A stretch of DNA of 64,000 bases from Ignavibacteria bacterium (GTDB lineage Bacteria > Bacteroidota > Ignavibacteria > UBA10030). Location: assembly GCA_016873805.1 (NCBI GenBank), contig VGVZ01000016.1, positions 1-64,000 on the forward strand, given 5' to 3'. Below, piece after piece: positions 18,628-27,268 of this stretch. The position numbers were made by a program, and so were the translations under genes. Below the pieces are notes generated by a model that worked only from the letters and a program-made list of their open reading frames with translations, searched no databases and had not been told where the DNA came from. Within the stretch, counting starts at the first letter, position 1. Every line of letters begins with the position of its first letter.

Positions 18628-19218
18628 TCACGTCGGTTCAGTTGGAGGCACCGGCGGGGGCGATGCCGGAGGGGCAGGCTTTGGAGCGGCGGCCGCGGCC
18701 GCTTTTTTCGCTGCTGCCTCCTCCTCGGCTTTCTTTGCCTTCACACGCGCCGTTTCCACTTCCGCGGGCGTCATCACGCTGAAATTGTAAATCAGGTTGT
18801 TCCGATCGAATTCCGAGAATTCATAGACATCCGTCATCACGATGCATTCGGTCGGACATGGATAGACGCAAAGGCCGCAGTAGCAGCACTTCGCGATATC
18901 GATATCGAATTTCGGCACGTGAAGCCGTTTCTTATGGCCGGTTGACGTCACCCCAAGATCCTGATCGGGCGTCGACTTGATCGTCTCAATCGTGATACAG
19001 TCGACCGGACAGGCCATTGAGCACTGATCGCATCCGATACAATCGTCGATGTTCACGTACAGTCGGTTACGCGCCCGCTCGGGGAGCTTCAGCTTGACAT
19101 CCGGATACTGTACCGTCACCGAGGGAACAAACAGATGCTTCATCGTGATGCGCATACCGATCGCGATCGACGAAAGGGCCAGCCAGATGTTTCGGAAATA
19201 TGTTCGAACAGGATCCAT
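18628..19218 (-). CDS. nuoI: NADH-quinone oxidoreductase subunit I
   Basis: A 196-residue peripheral subunit carrying two [4Fe-4S] clusters (N6a, N6b): CIGCDQCSMACP and CCYCGLCVYPCP. It passes electrons toward NuoB. The last 45 residues form a Lys/Glu then Ala- and Pro-rich tail (about 157-196), not needed for cluster binding and longer than in most NuoI proteins. The gene is between nuoH (7-base gap) and nuoJ (possible GTGA overlap). Confidence 0.96.
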   Translation of the reverse strand: MDPVRTYFRNIWLALSSIAIGMRITMKHLFVPSVTVQYPDVKLKLPERARNRLYVNIDDCIGCDQCSMACPVDCITIETIKSTPDQDLGVTSTGHKKRLHVPKFDIDIAKCCYCGLCVYPCPTECIVMTDVYEFSEFDRNNLIYNFSVMTPAEVETARVKAKKAEEEAAAKKAAAAAAPKPAPPASPPPVPPTEPT

Positions 19219-19225
19219 GAATTCG

Positions 19226-20272
19226 CTACAGCACCAGAATCAATCCGACGGCAAACACACAGAGAAAGAGAAACGGCGTCAACACTTTCCACGACGTGTA
19301 CATCAGTTGATCGACCCGCAACCGGGGGAGCGTCCATCGGATCCAGATTTGAACGAACACGAGGAACATTCCTTTCGCGACGAACCAGAAAAGATCCCAG
19401 AGGGGTCCGGAAAGCGCCTCGCCGAACGGGCTTGACCAGCCGCCGAGGAAGAGGGAGACTGCGACGGCGGATACGAGAAACATGTTCGCATACTCCGCGA
19501 GGTAGAACATCGCGAAACGCATGCCGCTGTATTCCGTGTTGAAGCCCTGCACAAGCTCCGATTCCGCTTCGGGAAGATCGAAGGGGGTGCGATTGACTTC
19601 GGCAATTGATGCAATGAAAAGGATGAAGAACGTCAGCAGCGTGAAGGGAAGAATTAGAAGTTTCTGGGTCAGCGGGAGCGAACCTCCAAACACCACCCAG
19701 TTCTGAATTCCGCCCGACTGATACTGTGTAACCTCCTGAAGGTTCAGAGAACCCGTGATCATCACGGCAATCAGAATTGCGAGGGCGGTCGGAATTTCAT
19801 AACTCACCATCTGGGCCGCCGAACGGATCGCCCCGAAAATCGACCACTTGTTGTTCGAAGCCCACCCTCCCATCAAGATCCCGATCACCACCAAAGACGA
19901 AGCGGCGATGATAAAGAAGACGCCGAGATTGATGTTGCTTCCGATATACGCGCTGCTGAACGGAATCGCCGCGAAACCTGCATACGTTCCGGCAAACACT
20001 ACGAAAGGAGCAAGCTTGAAGAGAAATCGGTCGGCAGCGGCCGGGACTGTGTCTTCCTTCTGGAGAAGTTTCAGAATGTCGGCAAACGGTTGAAGCACAC
20101 CGTGCCAGCCGGTCCGCATATACGCGAGCCGATCCTGAATGTGCGCCGACACTTTCATCTCAAGATAGAGTGTGACCAGCGCGTAGAGGAGGATGAACAC
20201 GAGGGGCAGTGCGCTGACAAGCACGATCGTCAGTAGGTTTTGCTCGAGTCCGATATGTTGCAAAAGTTCCAT
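19226..20272 (-). CDS. nuoH: NADH-quinone oxidoreductase subunit H
   Basis: A 348-residue membrane subunit that forms much of the quinone chamber, with eight helices. EVNRTPFDLPEAESELV with its charged residues and FNTEYSGMRF are NuoH signatures. ILKLLQKEDTVP lies in the first cytoplasmic loop. Confidence 0.96.
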   Translation of the reverse strand: MELLQHIGLEQNLLTIVLVSALPLVFILLYALVTLYLEMKVSAHIQDRLAYMRTGWHGVLQPFADILKLLQKEDTVPAAADRFLFKLAPFVVFAGTYAGFAAIPFSSAYIGSNINLGVFFIIAASSLVVIGILMGGWASNNKWSIFGAIRSAAQMVSYEIPTALAILIAVMITGSLNLQEVTQYQSGGIQNWVVFGGSLPLTQKLLILPFTLLTFFILFIASIAEVNRTPFDLPEAESELVQGFNTEYSGMRFAMFYLAEYANMFLVSAVAVSLFLGGWSSPFGEALSGPLWDLFWFVAKGMFLVFVQIWIRWTLPRLRVDQLMYTSWKVLTPFLFLCVFAVGLILVL

Positions 20273-20299
20273 AGTTTTTTGTCTGGCGTTTGAGCAGAC

Positions 20300-21487
20300 C
20301 TACCGGTCCACCTCGCCAAGAACGATATCGACACTCCCTACGATGAGGGTAAGATCGGCGATCATCGCGCCGCGGGAGATTTCCGGAAGGACGCTCAGAT
20401 TCACGAATGCCGGTCCGCGTGCTTTCACGCGGTAAAACGATCCCGATCCGTCGCTGATGACATAAAACCCAAGTTCTCCGCGCGGCGTTTCGGTTCGAAC
20501 GTAGATATCGCCCGGCTCAGGCCGAATCCGCTTCGGAATTGCCGATTGCACGTTGCCTTCCGGAATCGACGCCAGCGCCTGTTCGATAATCTTCACACTC
20601 TGTTCCATCTCACGAACACGGACGATGTGACGATCCCAGCAGTCCCCCACCGTACCCACCTCCCCTTTCCCTGTCTGTACTTCCCACTCAAACTTATGAT
20701 AGACGGAATACGGATCGTCTCGTCGGAGATCCCAATGCACCCCCGAGCCGCGGAGCATTGGACCGCTGCACGCGTAGTTGATTGCGACATCCCGGGGCAA
20801 CACGCCCACGTGGGCGGTCCGCTTGATGAATATCTCGTTGTACGTCAGGAGATCGTTGAATTCCTTGATCTTCGGCTTGAAGTACGTGCAGAACTCCTTT
20901 GCCTGCTCAATGAATCCTTGAGGGAGATCGTGCGAGACCCCTCCCACCCAGATATAATTGTAGAGGAGGCGCGCCCCGCAAGTCATTTCGAAGAGATCAA
21001 GAATCTCTTCGCGGTCGCGGAAGCAGTAGAGGAACGGGGTGAAGGCCCCTGCGTCGATGCCGTACGTTCCCAACGCCACCAGATGGCTGGCGATCCTTTG
21101 CAGTTCCGCCATGATGACCCGGATGTACTCGACGCGCTCCGGAACTTCGATCTTCATCATGCGCTCGATCGCCAGGGCGAACGCCCAGTCGTTGTTCATC
21201 GACGCGACATAGTCCATCCGATCGGCATATGGAATCACCTGCTGGTAATTCGTCATATGCTCGGCATGTTTTTCGAAACAACGATGGAGGTATCCGATGT
21301 GCGGAATCGCATCAACAATGATCTCCCCGTCCACAATGATCTCAAGGCGCAGCACGCCGTGCGTGGAGGGATGCTGCGGACCCATGTTGATGATCATCTC
21401 CTCCGTACGAACGGTCTTCCCCTTCGACGTGGCGATCTTGTCGGGCTGCGTAACGTAGTTTGTGGGGAGTGCTTTCGGTTGATCCAT
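20300..21487 (-). CDS. nuoD: NADH-quinone oxidoreductase subunit D
   Basis: The 395-residue 49-kDa-type subunit that forms the quinone-binding site with Nuo[15 protein letters not shown] contains the conserved quinone-site His, and the C-terminus ends DIVLGEVDR. It is not fused to NuoC here; the two are separate genes 17 bases apart. Confidence 0.97.
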   Translation of the reverse strand: MDQPKALPTNYVTQPDKIATSKGKTVRTEEMIINMGPQHPSTHGVLRLEIIVDGEIIVDAIPHIGYLHRCFEKHAEHMTNYQQVIPYADRMDYVASMNNDWAFALAIERMMKIEVPERVEYIRVIMAELQRIASHLVALGTYGIDAGAFTPFLYCFRDREEILDLFEMTCGARLLYNYIWVGGVSHDLPQGFIEQAKEFCTYFKPKIKEFNDLLTYNEIFIKRTAHVGVLPRDVAINYACSGPMLRGSGVHWDLRRDDPYSVYHKFEWEVQTGKGEVGTVGDCWDRHIVRVREMEQSVKIIEQALASIPEGNVQSAIPKRIRPEPGDIYVRTETPRGELGFYVISDGSGSFYRVKARGPAFVNLSVLPEISRGAMIADLTLIVGSVDIVLGEVDR

Positions 21488-21504
21488 CGGGTGCAGTGCG
21501 CGTA

Positions 21505-21981
21505 CTAGTACGGGACTCTAATCCCGCGGTAGAATTCCTGAACTTTATAATCTTTCCGGAGCGGATGTCCTTCCCAGTCGTCCGGGAGGAGGATCCGACG
21601 GAGATCGGGATGTCCATCAAAGATGATTCCGAACATATCGAAGGCCTCCCGCTCGTGCCAATTGGCCGTTCCCCAGACTGCACTGACCGATTGGCAATGG
21701 GGATTGTCCTTCGAACAGATCGCCTTTAAGACGATCTTATGCTTATGCTCCATCGATGAGCAATGGTACACGACGCCAAGAGTACCGTCGTTGTAATCGA
21801 CACCGCTCAGGCACATCAGGTAGTCGAACCTGGTTGACGGTTCGTTGCGAAGGAAGAGGCAAATCTCCCGCGCTCGGTTGCCGTCGATCTTGATCCATGG
21901 TTGATTGACATCGAGCTTCGATTCAAGGATCGCGCTGCCGAACCGCGAGGATAACGTGTCGAGTAATTCTTGAGCCGTCAT
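21505..21981 (-). CDS. nuoC: NADH-quinone oxidoreductase subunit C
   Basis: A 158-residue 30-kDa-type subunit of the hydrophilic arm. [13 protein letters not shown] and [22 protein letters not shown] form the family signature. No cofactor is bound. Nine bases separate it from nuoB. Confidence 0.96.
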   Translation of the reverse strand: MTAQELLDTLSSRFGSAILESKLDVNQPWIKIDGNRAREICLFLRNEPSTRFDYLMCLSGVDYNDGTLGVVYHCSSMEHKHKIVLKAICSKDNPHCQSVSAVWGTANWHEREAFDMFGIIFDGHPDLRRILLPDDWEGHPLRKDYKVQEFYRGIRVPY

Positions 21982-21990
21982 GGGATGATG

Positions 21991-22482
21991 TTATGCCGAT
22001 TTCTTTGCGATACTTTCCTGACGCACTTTCTCCTGCAGCTTCATAATCCCTTCAAGAAGCGCTTCCGGACGCGGAGGACATCCGGGGATATAGACATCGA
22101 CGGGGATCACCCGATCGACACCTTTGAGGACATGGTAGCCATGTTCCCAGTACGGACCGCCGCAGTTCGAGCAGCTTCCCATGGAGAGGACGTAGCGGGG
22201 CTCCGCCATCTGATCGTAAAGTCGTTTGATGCGGGACGCCATCTTGATGGTCACCGTGCCGGCAACAATCATCACGTCGGTCTGTCTCGGCGTGGCGCGC
22301 GGAATGACGCCGAAGCGCATGATATCAAAATTCGATGCGGACGCTGCCATCATTTCGATCGCACAACACGCGAGACCGAACTGCATCTGCCAGAGTGATG
22401 AGAGGCGAGCCCAGTTGAGGAGATTATCGAGTGAGGTGACAACAACGTTGCTTTTTTCGAGGCGAAGATCCAGTATTCCCAT
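21991..22482 (-). CDS. nuoB: NADH-quinone oxidoreductase subunit B
   Basis: A 163-residue subunit that binds the terminal [4Fe-4S] cluster N2. The tandem cysteines in [16 protein letters not shown] and the PGCPPRPE motif are all present. It starts four bases after nuoA. Confidence 0.97.
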   Translation of the reverse strand: MGILDLRLEKSNVVVTSLDNLLNWARLSSLWQMQFGLACCAIEMMAASASNFDIMRFGVIPRATPRQTDVMIVAGTVTIKMASRIKRLYDQMAEPRYVLSMGSCSNCGGPYWEHGYHVLKGVDRVIPVDVYIPGCPPRPEALLEGIMKLQEKVRQESIAKKSA

Positions 22483-22486
22483 TCAG

Positions 22487-22939
22487 CTAGTTTGCTCCTT
22501 GAGTCAGGCCCGTCCCCGCCTGCGTCGCACGGGAAGGTTCCACCGGTGTTGCGCGCGGGACGGTCGGAATCTCCGGACGCGGCTTATCCCAATCAAGGTC
22601 TCCCTTCGCCCACACATAGGCAAACCCGACGAGGAGAATGATGAGGAAAATTGCCATCTCGATGAACGCGAAGAGACCTAACTCTCGGTACACCAACGCC
22701 CACGGGAAGAGAAAGACGATTTCGACTTCGAAGATCAGAAAGATGAGAGCGATCACGTAGAATCGGACGTTGAATCGAACCCAGGCATTCCCGATCGGTT
22801 CCTCACCGCACTCGTATGTCTTGAGTTTTTCCGGATAGGGACGATGGGGTCGGAGAATCCACGCCGTGATCAGGCCTGCGGCCACGAAGACGATTCCGAG
22901 AAGGATAAAGATGAAGAGACGTCCGAATTCAGTCAGCAT
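22487..22939 (-). CDS. nuoA: NADH-quinone oxidoreductase subunit A
   Basis: A 150-residue membrane subunit with three helices. KTYECGEEPIG (the loop with the conserved Cys) and FEVEIVFLFPWA are diagnostic. It is the first gene of the operon nuoA-B-C-D-H-I-J-K-L-M-N. About 15 C-terminal residues are Pro/Thr-rich and variable. nuoE, nuoF and nuoG are absent, so this is the 11-subunit form. Confidence 0.96.
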   Translation of the reverse strand: MLTEFGRLFIFILLGIVFVAAGLITAWILRPHRPYPEKLKTYECGEEPIGNAWVRFNVRFYVIALIFLIFEVEIVFLFPWALVYRELGLFAFIEMAIFLIILLVGFAYVWAKGDLDWDKPRPEIPTVPRATPVEPSRATQAGTGLTQGAN

Positions 22940-22986
22940 GAAGCACGCCGTTCACGATGATCGCCGTTGTGCAAACAAACGGCAAA

Positions 22987-23015
22987 AATATAGCCAGAAC
23001 TCTCGCGAGAGTCAA
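22987..23015 (-). promoter_or_regulatory. nuo operon promoter with palindrome in the spacer
   Basis: On the minus strand TTGACT (23015-23010) and TATATT (22992-22987) are 17 bases apart, and TATTTTTG matches the Bacteroidota -7 element TAnnTTTG. A perfect 14-bp palindrome ACTCTCGCGAGAGT (22999-23012) occupies the spacer and overlaps the -35, a good position for a repressor. The promoter is about 50 bases from the nuoA start. Confidence 0.65.
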
Positions 23016-23137
23016 GAATTAGTTGGATTCGGACGGTTGAGGTTCGCAGAATTGAAAATCGCTCGCGCGTTCGATCATCTCCGACTCCTCGCCCGCGCCC
23101 TCCGGTCCGACTCTAAACTCGTACCTTCGAGCACTTC

Positions 23138-23686
23138 TCAATCAGCCGAGGGCCATCGTGTTTCTGGCATCGAGGTCAGTCGATTGGCGAAACGCGAGAG
23201 GACAAACAAGAGGTCGGAGAGACGATTCAAATACACAAGAGGATGCGGACCGAGAGACACATCCTTTGAGAGTCGGACCACGCGACATTCGGCGCGGCGA
23301 CAGATCGTTCGTGCGATGTGGAGGTGTGATGCGAGGGTTGATCCACCGGGGAGAATGAACCAGGCGAGGGGTTCGAGTTTTTCCTCAATGCTGTCGATCT
23401 CTTGTTCGAGTTTTTGGATATGGTGCGGCTCAATCCGCGTTACCCCTGCCTTCTTGATGTCCAGGGGCGTCGCCAGATCTGCCCCCAGGACAAAGAGATC
23501 GTTTTGAATCGAAGCCAGCACGCTGTCGATTGTCCGTTCCGGATTGTGCGAACGGACGAGGCCGATCCAACTGTTGAGTTCGTCCACATGACCGTAGGCA
23601 TCGATCCGCAGATCGTCTTTGGGGACCCGGCGGCCGCCATGGAGCGAAGTCTCGCCTTTGTCGCCGGTTCTCGTGTAGATTTTCAT
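23138..23686 (-). CDS. PduO-type cob(I)alamin adenosyltransferase
   Basis: A 182-residue enzyme that transfers the adenosyl group from ATP to cob(I)alamin to make coenzyme B12. The N-terminal TRTGDKGETSLHGG binds ATP, and the helical bundle has LPGGSTLASHLHIARTICRRAE, which contains the family signature. No other B12 gene is nearby, so the cofactor is probably salvaged or made from another locus. It lies upstream of the nuo operon on the same strand, but the nuo promoter separates them. Confidence 0.93.
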   Translation of the reverse strand: MKIYTRTGDKGETSLHGGRRVPKDDLRIDAYGHVDELNSWIGLVRSHNPERTIDSVLASIQNDLFVLGADLATPLDIKKAGVTRIEPHHIQKLEQEIDSIEEKLEPLAWFILPGGSTLASHLHIARTICRRAECRVVRLSKDVSLGPHPLVYLNRLSDLLFVLSRFANRLTSMPETRWPSAD

Positions 23687-23798
23687 GATCGCCTCTCGGA
23701 TCGGATGAAATCGACTTTTCGTTTTCCCATCGAACCTGGAGGGACGGGGAATCGTGATGTATGGAGCCGTCGGATTCTTTCAACGGCAACGATCGACG

Positions 23799-24689
23799 TT
23801 ACGAACGCTCGGAGAATTGGCTGGAAAGCGACTGGATTTGGTCCTGAAGTCGTTTCAGATCCTCGGAGACCGCCTTGTGGATATCGCGTAGTTCTTGCGA
23901 TCGAAGTTCGTCAAACTTGATGTGGAGATTCTGGAGCAGCAATTCGGACTTGAGATTGACCTGATAATCGAGTTCCGCTTTGAGACGGTCCTTCTTCTGC
24001 GCACGGTTCTGGCTCATCATGATGATGGGTGCCTGGATCGCGGCAAGGCAGGAGAGCATAAGATTCAGAAAAATATAGGGAAAAGGATCAAACGGCTCGA
24101 ACCAAAATTGCACCGTATTCAGAACGAACCAGATGGCGACCAGGACGGAAAAACTGATGATGAACCCCCAACTTCCGCCGAACGATGCAATCTTGTCCGA
24201 AAGTCGCTCTCCAAGGTTGAGTTTCTCCTCGAGCTCTTCATTCACATTCTTTGAAGCAAGCGATTGAACAAGCTCGTTCGTACTCCGGAGACGGCGTCCG
24301 ATTTCGCTCATCATCAGAATGGCGACCGAGGGTCTGTTCACCAGAAACGAGAGAAAATCTTCCCTTTTCATCTCGTAGATCCGGCACGGCTCGATTGCTG
24401 TTGCCGTTGCCGTTCGTGGCAAGCCGTCGATGAGCGCGAGCTCTCCAAGGAAATTGCCCGCATGGAGAAGAGAGATTTCCATCTCCTTGTTCGCACGCAG
24501 AATCGGCACGCTGATCCGGATGGTGCCCGATTCGATGAAGACCATCGACGTACCGATTTCCCCCTTGCGATAGAGAATCTCACCCGTTTCCAGTCTTCGA
24601 GGAAACCAGAGTTCTGAGAGGACATCAAGATCTTTGGGATCGAGTTTCTGAAAGACTGGGATTTTCGAGAGGAATTCTTTGCTGATCAT
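23799..24689 (-). CDS. cNMP-binding domain / DUF1003 membrane protein
   Basis: A cyclic-nucleotide-binding domain (about 5-125) is present, with GEILYRKGE, the phosphate-binding FLGELALIDGLPRTATATA and a helix after it. Then come two transmembrane helices in a DUF1003-like region (about 165-230, GGSWGFIISF ... LNLMLSCLAAIQAPIIMMSQNR) and a coiled-coil tail. It could sense cAMP or a related ligand at the membrane; the output is unknown. The start is uncertain: ATG 24689 fits the domain, but the frame is open to a TTG at 24746 with a hydrophobic extension. Confidence 0.85.
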   Translation of the reverse strand: MISKEFLSKIPVFQKLDPKDLDVLSELWFPRRLETGEILYRKGEIGTSMVFIESGTIRISVPILRANKEMEISLLHAGNFLGELALIDGLPRTATATAIEPCRIYEMKREDFLSFLVNRPSVAILMMSEIGRRLRSTNELVQSLASKNVNEELEEKLNLGERLSDKIASFGGSWGFIISFSVLVAIWFVLNTVQFWFEPFDPFPYIFLNLMLSCLAAIQAPIIMMSQNRAQKKDRLKAELDYQVNLKSELLLQNLHIKFDELRSQELRDIHKAVSEDLKRLQDQIQSLSSQFSERS

Positions 24690-24745
24690 CGCCGAGCGGC
24701 CGCAGAGTGTGATGACAAATAATACAAAACCTCCAATCAAGAACA

Positions 24746-24814
24746 AAGGGGCTGTCCCACAAGAGCAGAGGTCATTCTGAGCGGAGCGAAGAATGACAAA
24801 GGGGACAGCCCCTT
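24746..24814. repeat. Second AAGGGGCTGTC inverted-repeat element
   Basis: AAGGGGCTGTCCC (24746-24758) pairs with GGGACAGCCCCTT (24802-24814). Inside, GTCATTCT (24771-24778) pairs with AGAATGAC (24790-24797). The ends are the same as in the element at 5746-5878 but the core is shorter. It follows the M20 peptidase gene and could end its transcript. Confidence 0.7.
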
Positions 24815-24842
24815 GTCTCAGATCACATCACGGAAAACGGCA

Positions 24843-26225
24843 CTATTTCTTTCCCTTCCAGAATCTCGGAAGCTCGTTGAAGAAATGAATCGAGGTGCGA
24901 ATCCCGCCGAAGAAGTTGTCGATGTTCAAGTGTTCATCGGGAGCATGCGCGTTCTCATCGGGAAGTCCAAAACCGAGAAGTACCGTGTCCAGGCCGAGGA
25001 TTTTCTTGAACTGGACGACGATGGGGATCGAGCCACCCTCTCGCTGATACAATGGTTTCTTGCCGAAGCCCTTCTCGAGGGCCGCGATCGCCGCCTGAAC
25101 CCCCGGACTGTCCAACGGCGTCACGACCGGCTCGCCGCCGTGATGCGTGCTGACCTTCACCTCAACTGTTTTGGGAGCAATCTTCTTGATGTGCTTCTCA
25201 AAGAGCTTGGCGATCTTCGCTGAGCTCTGGTTGGGGACCAGTCGCATCGAAATCTTGGCGAAGGCTTTCGAAGGGAGTACGGTCTTTGCTCCCTCTCCGG
25301 TGTACCCTCCCCAGATCCCGTTGCATTCGAGGGTCGGGCGCGCCCACAGCCGTTCGAGCGTCGAAAAACCTTTCTCCCCGTAGAGTTCCTTCACGCCTAG
25401 CTCTTTCGCGTAGCGCTTGTCGTTATGCGGCAATTTCTTGAACGCCGTGCGCTCGGCCTTCGTCAAGGCAAGAACATCATGATAGAAGCCCGGGATTGTG
25501 ATCTTGCCGTTCTTGTCGTGGAGAGAAGAAATGATCTCGGTCAATGCCTGGATCGGATTATGGACAGATCCTCCGAACGAACCGGAATGAAGATCACGGT
25601 TCGGCCCTGTCAATTCAATCTCCATATAGGCGAGTCCGCGCAGTCCGTATTTCATCGAAGGAACTCCTTTTGCAAACATGGATGAATCGGAGATGAGGAC
25701 GAGATCCGATTTCAAGAGCTCTTTGTGATCGGCCACGAACGTTGCGAGGTTCGGGCTTCCGACTTCTTCTTCGCCTTCAATGATCATCTTCACATTGACG
25801 GGCAGGCGTCCGCCGTTGCGCACATACGCCTCGATCGCCTTGAAATGGATAAAGATCTGTCCCTTGTCGTCCGCGGTTCCCCGAGCGTACATGTTCTCCC
25901 CACGCAGTGACAACTCAAACGGCGGTGAGGACCAGAGATTAACCGGATCGACCGGCTGCACATCGTAGTGACCGTACAGCAGCACCGTGGGCTTTCCCGG
26001 AGCGCCCAGCCATTCGCTGTAGACGATCGGATGTCCCGGTGTCTCGAAGACCTGCGCTTTCTGCATGCCAATGGCGATCATATGATTGGCCACCCACTCG
26101 GCACACCGGCGAATATCGGTATCGTGATTCTTCTGCGAGCTGACGCTTGGGATTGCGATAAGATCTCGAAGTTCATTGATGTAGCGTTCTTTGTTCTGAT
26201 CGACGAGTGAGAGCATCTGTTCCAT
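24843..26225 (-). CDS. M20-family metallodipeptidase
   Basis: A 460-residue cytosolic zinc peptidase. The metal ligands are visible in LLYGHYDVQP (His, Asp), TADDKG, EGEEEVGS (catalytic Glu and ligand Glu), ISDSSM and DEHLN. A dimerisation domain is inserted at about 195-350. It is close to the dipeptidase branch (CNDP-like/PepV-like) of M20. It probably cleaves dipeptides for amino-acid recycling; the exact substrate is unknown. AAGGAAG precedes the start. Confidence 0.92.
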   Translation of the reverse strand: MEQMLSLVDQNKERYINELRDLIAIPSVSSQKNHDTDIRRCAEWVANHMIAIGMQKAQVFETPGHPIVYSEWLGAPGKPTVLLYGHYDVQPVDPVNLWSSPPFELSLRGENMYARGTADDKGQIFIHFKAIEAYVRNGGRLPVNVKMIIEGEEEVGSPNLATFVADHKELLKSDLVLISDSSMFAKGVPSMKYGLRGLAYMEIELTGPNRDLHSGSFGGSVHNPIQALTEIISSLHDKNGKITIPGFYHDVLALTKAERTAFKKLPHNDKRYAKELGVKELYGEKGFSTLERLWARPTLECNGIWGGYTGEGAKTVLPSKAFAKISMRLVPNQSSAKIAKLFEKHIKKIAPKTVEVKVSTHHGGEPVVTPLDSPGVQAAIAALEKGFGKKPLYQREGGSIPIVVQFKKILGLDTVLLGFGLPDENAHAPDEHLNIDNFFGGIRTSIHFFNELPRFWKGKK

Positions 26226-26357
26226 GCGTGATCTTCCTTTATATCGTGCGCGAACGTGTGAGAGTCAGGCGTAATATACCCATCACCTCGTGCAAACGCA
26301 ATAAACGTAACTATCCGGCCCTCGCACCGGCCCGATCGAACAGTATCCACAGACTTC

Positions 26358-26388
26358 TTGATCCGGCACGAACATTTCGCTAAATTTG
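26358..26388 (+). promoter_or_regulatory. Promoter of the haem-biosynthesis block
   Basis: TTGATC (26358-26363), 17 bases, then TAAATT, with TAAATTTG (26381-26388) an exact match to the Bacteroidota -7 element TAnnTTTG. Transcription would begin around 26395, which excludes the TTG start at 26386 for the first gene and favours GTG 26413. Confidence 0.65.
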
Positions 26389-26412
26389 AAAAAATCTCCT
26401 GAAAGAAGTACA

Positions 26413-27243
26413 GTGAGTCCCATTTCCCCCATCGACATTCTCAACGTGCTCCTGCCAATCCTCTACGCGGGGACGGTTCTCGTGTACGGAAGGGCCTTCT
26501 TCAGCGATGTTCCGTGGGCCAAGCGAATCAAGACCCGGTTCTTTCTGGGCACCGTCACGCTCCATTTTGTCTACCTCGTCCTCCGAACGATTGAATTTCG
26601 TCATCCTCCGGTTACCTCGATCTTTGAATTGTTGACGGTGGTCGCGTTTTCGATCGCCGTCGCGTACCTCTTCATTGAATTTCGGACGAAGGCGAAGGGG
26701 ACCGGCTACTTCATCGCGAACATTGCCTTTCTCTTTCAGCTGGTTTCGTCTCTCTTCATTCGCGATCTCATCGAAGTCCCCGAAGTCCTGCGCAGTAATC
26801 TTTTCGGCCTCCATATTTCGTCGGCGATGCTGGGATATGCGGCCATTACGATTTCCGCGGTTTTCGGATTTCTGTATCTGATGTTATATCATGAAATCAA
26901 GTCCAGTCGGTTTGGCATCGTCTACCAGAAACTCCCGAACCTCGAAACGCTTGAACGGATGGGATTTACGGCATTCAAGATGGGATTTCTTCTCCTTGGA
27001 ATCGCCATCGTCGTCGGCTTCGTGTGGCTTCCCTCCTCGGGTCTCGATTTCTCCTACCTCGATCCAAAACTTGTCGGCACAGTCCTCATCTGGTTGATGT
27101 ACGGCATCGGCATTCTGGCGAAGAGGAGAGGCGGTTGGAAGGGGCGCAGAGTCATGATGCTTTCGGTGTGGGGATTCGGCATTACGGTGGTATCGATGAT
27201 GGTCATCAACTTATTCCTCAGCGGATTTCACAAGTTTGACTGA
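26413..27243 (+). CDS. CcsA/HemX-like cytochrome c assembly membrane protein
   Basis: An integral membrane protein of 276 residues with about eight helices, in the cytochrome c assembly (CcsA/HemX) family. Conserved His residues in VTLHFVYL and GLHISSAM may handle haem. The tryptophan-rich WWD motif of true CcsA is not seen, so HemX, which modulates HemA levels in other bacteria, is as likely as a System II synthetase part. It sits directly before hemA (25-base gap), the usual hemX position. GTG 26413 is chosen because the better promoter overlaps the earlier TTG. Confidence 0.8.
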   Translation: MSPISPIDILNVLLPILYAGTVLVYGRAFFSDVPWAKRIKTRFFLGTVTLHFVYLVLRTIEFRHPPVTSIFELLTVVAFSIAVAYLFIEFRTKAKGTGYFIANIAFLFQLVSSLFIRDLIEVPEVLRSNLFGLHISSAMLGYAAITISAVFGFLYLMLYHEIKSSRFGIVYQKLPNLETLERMGFTAFKMGFLLLGIAIVVGFVWLPSSGLDFSYLDPKLVGTVLIWLMYGIGILAKRRGGWKGRRVMMLSVWGFGITVVSMMVINLFLSGFHKFD

Positions 27244-27268
27244 CGTACGTGAGGCACTTTTCGAATTC

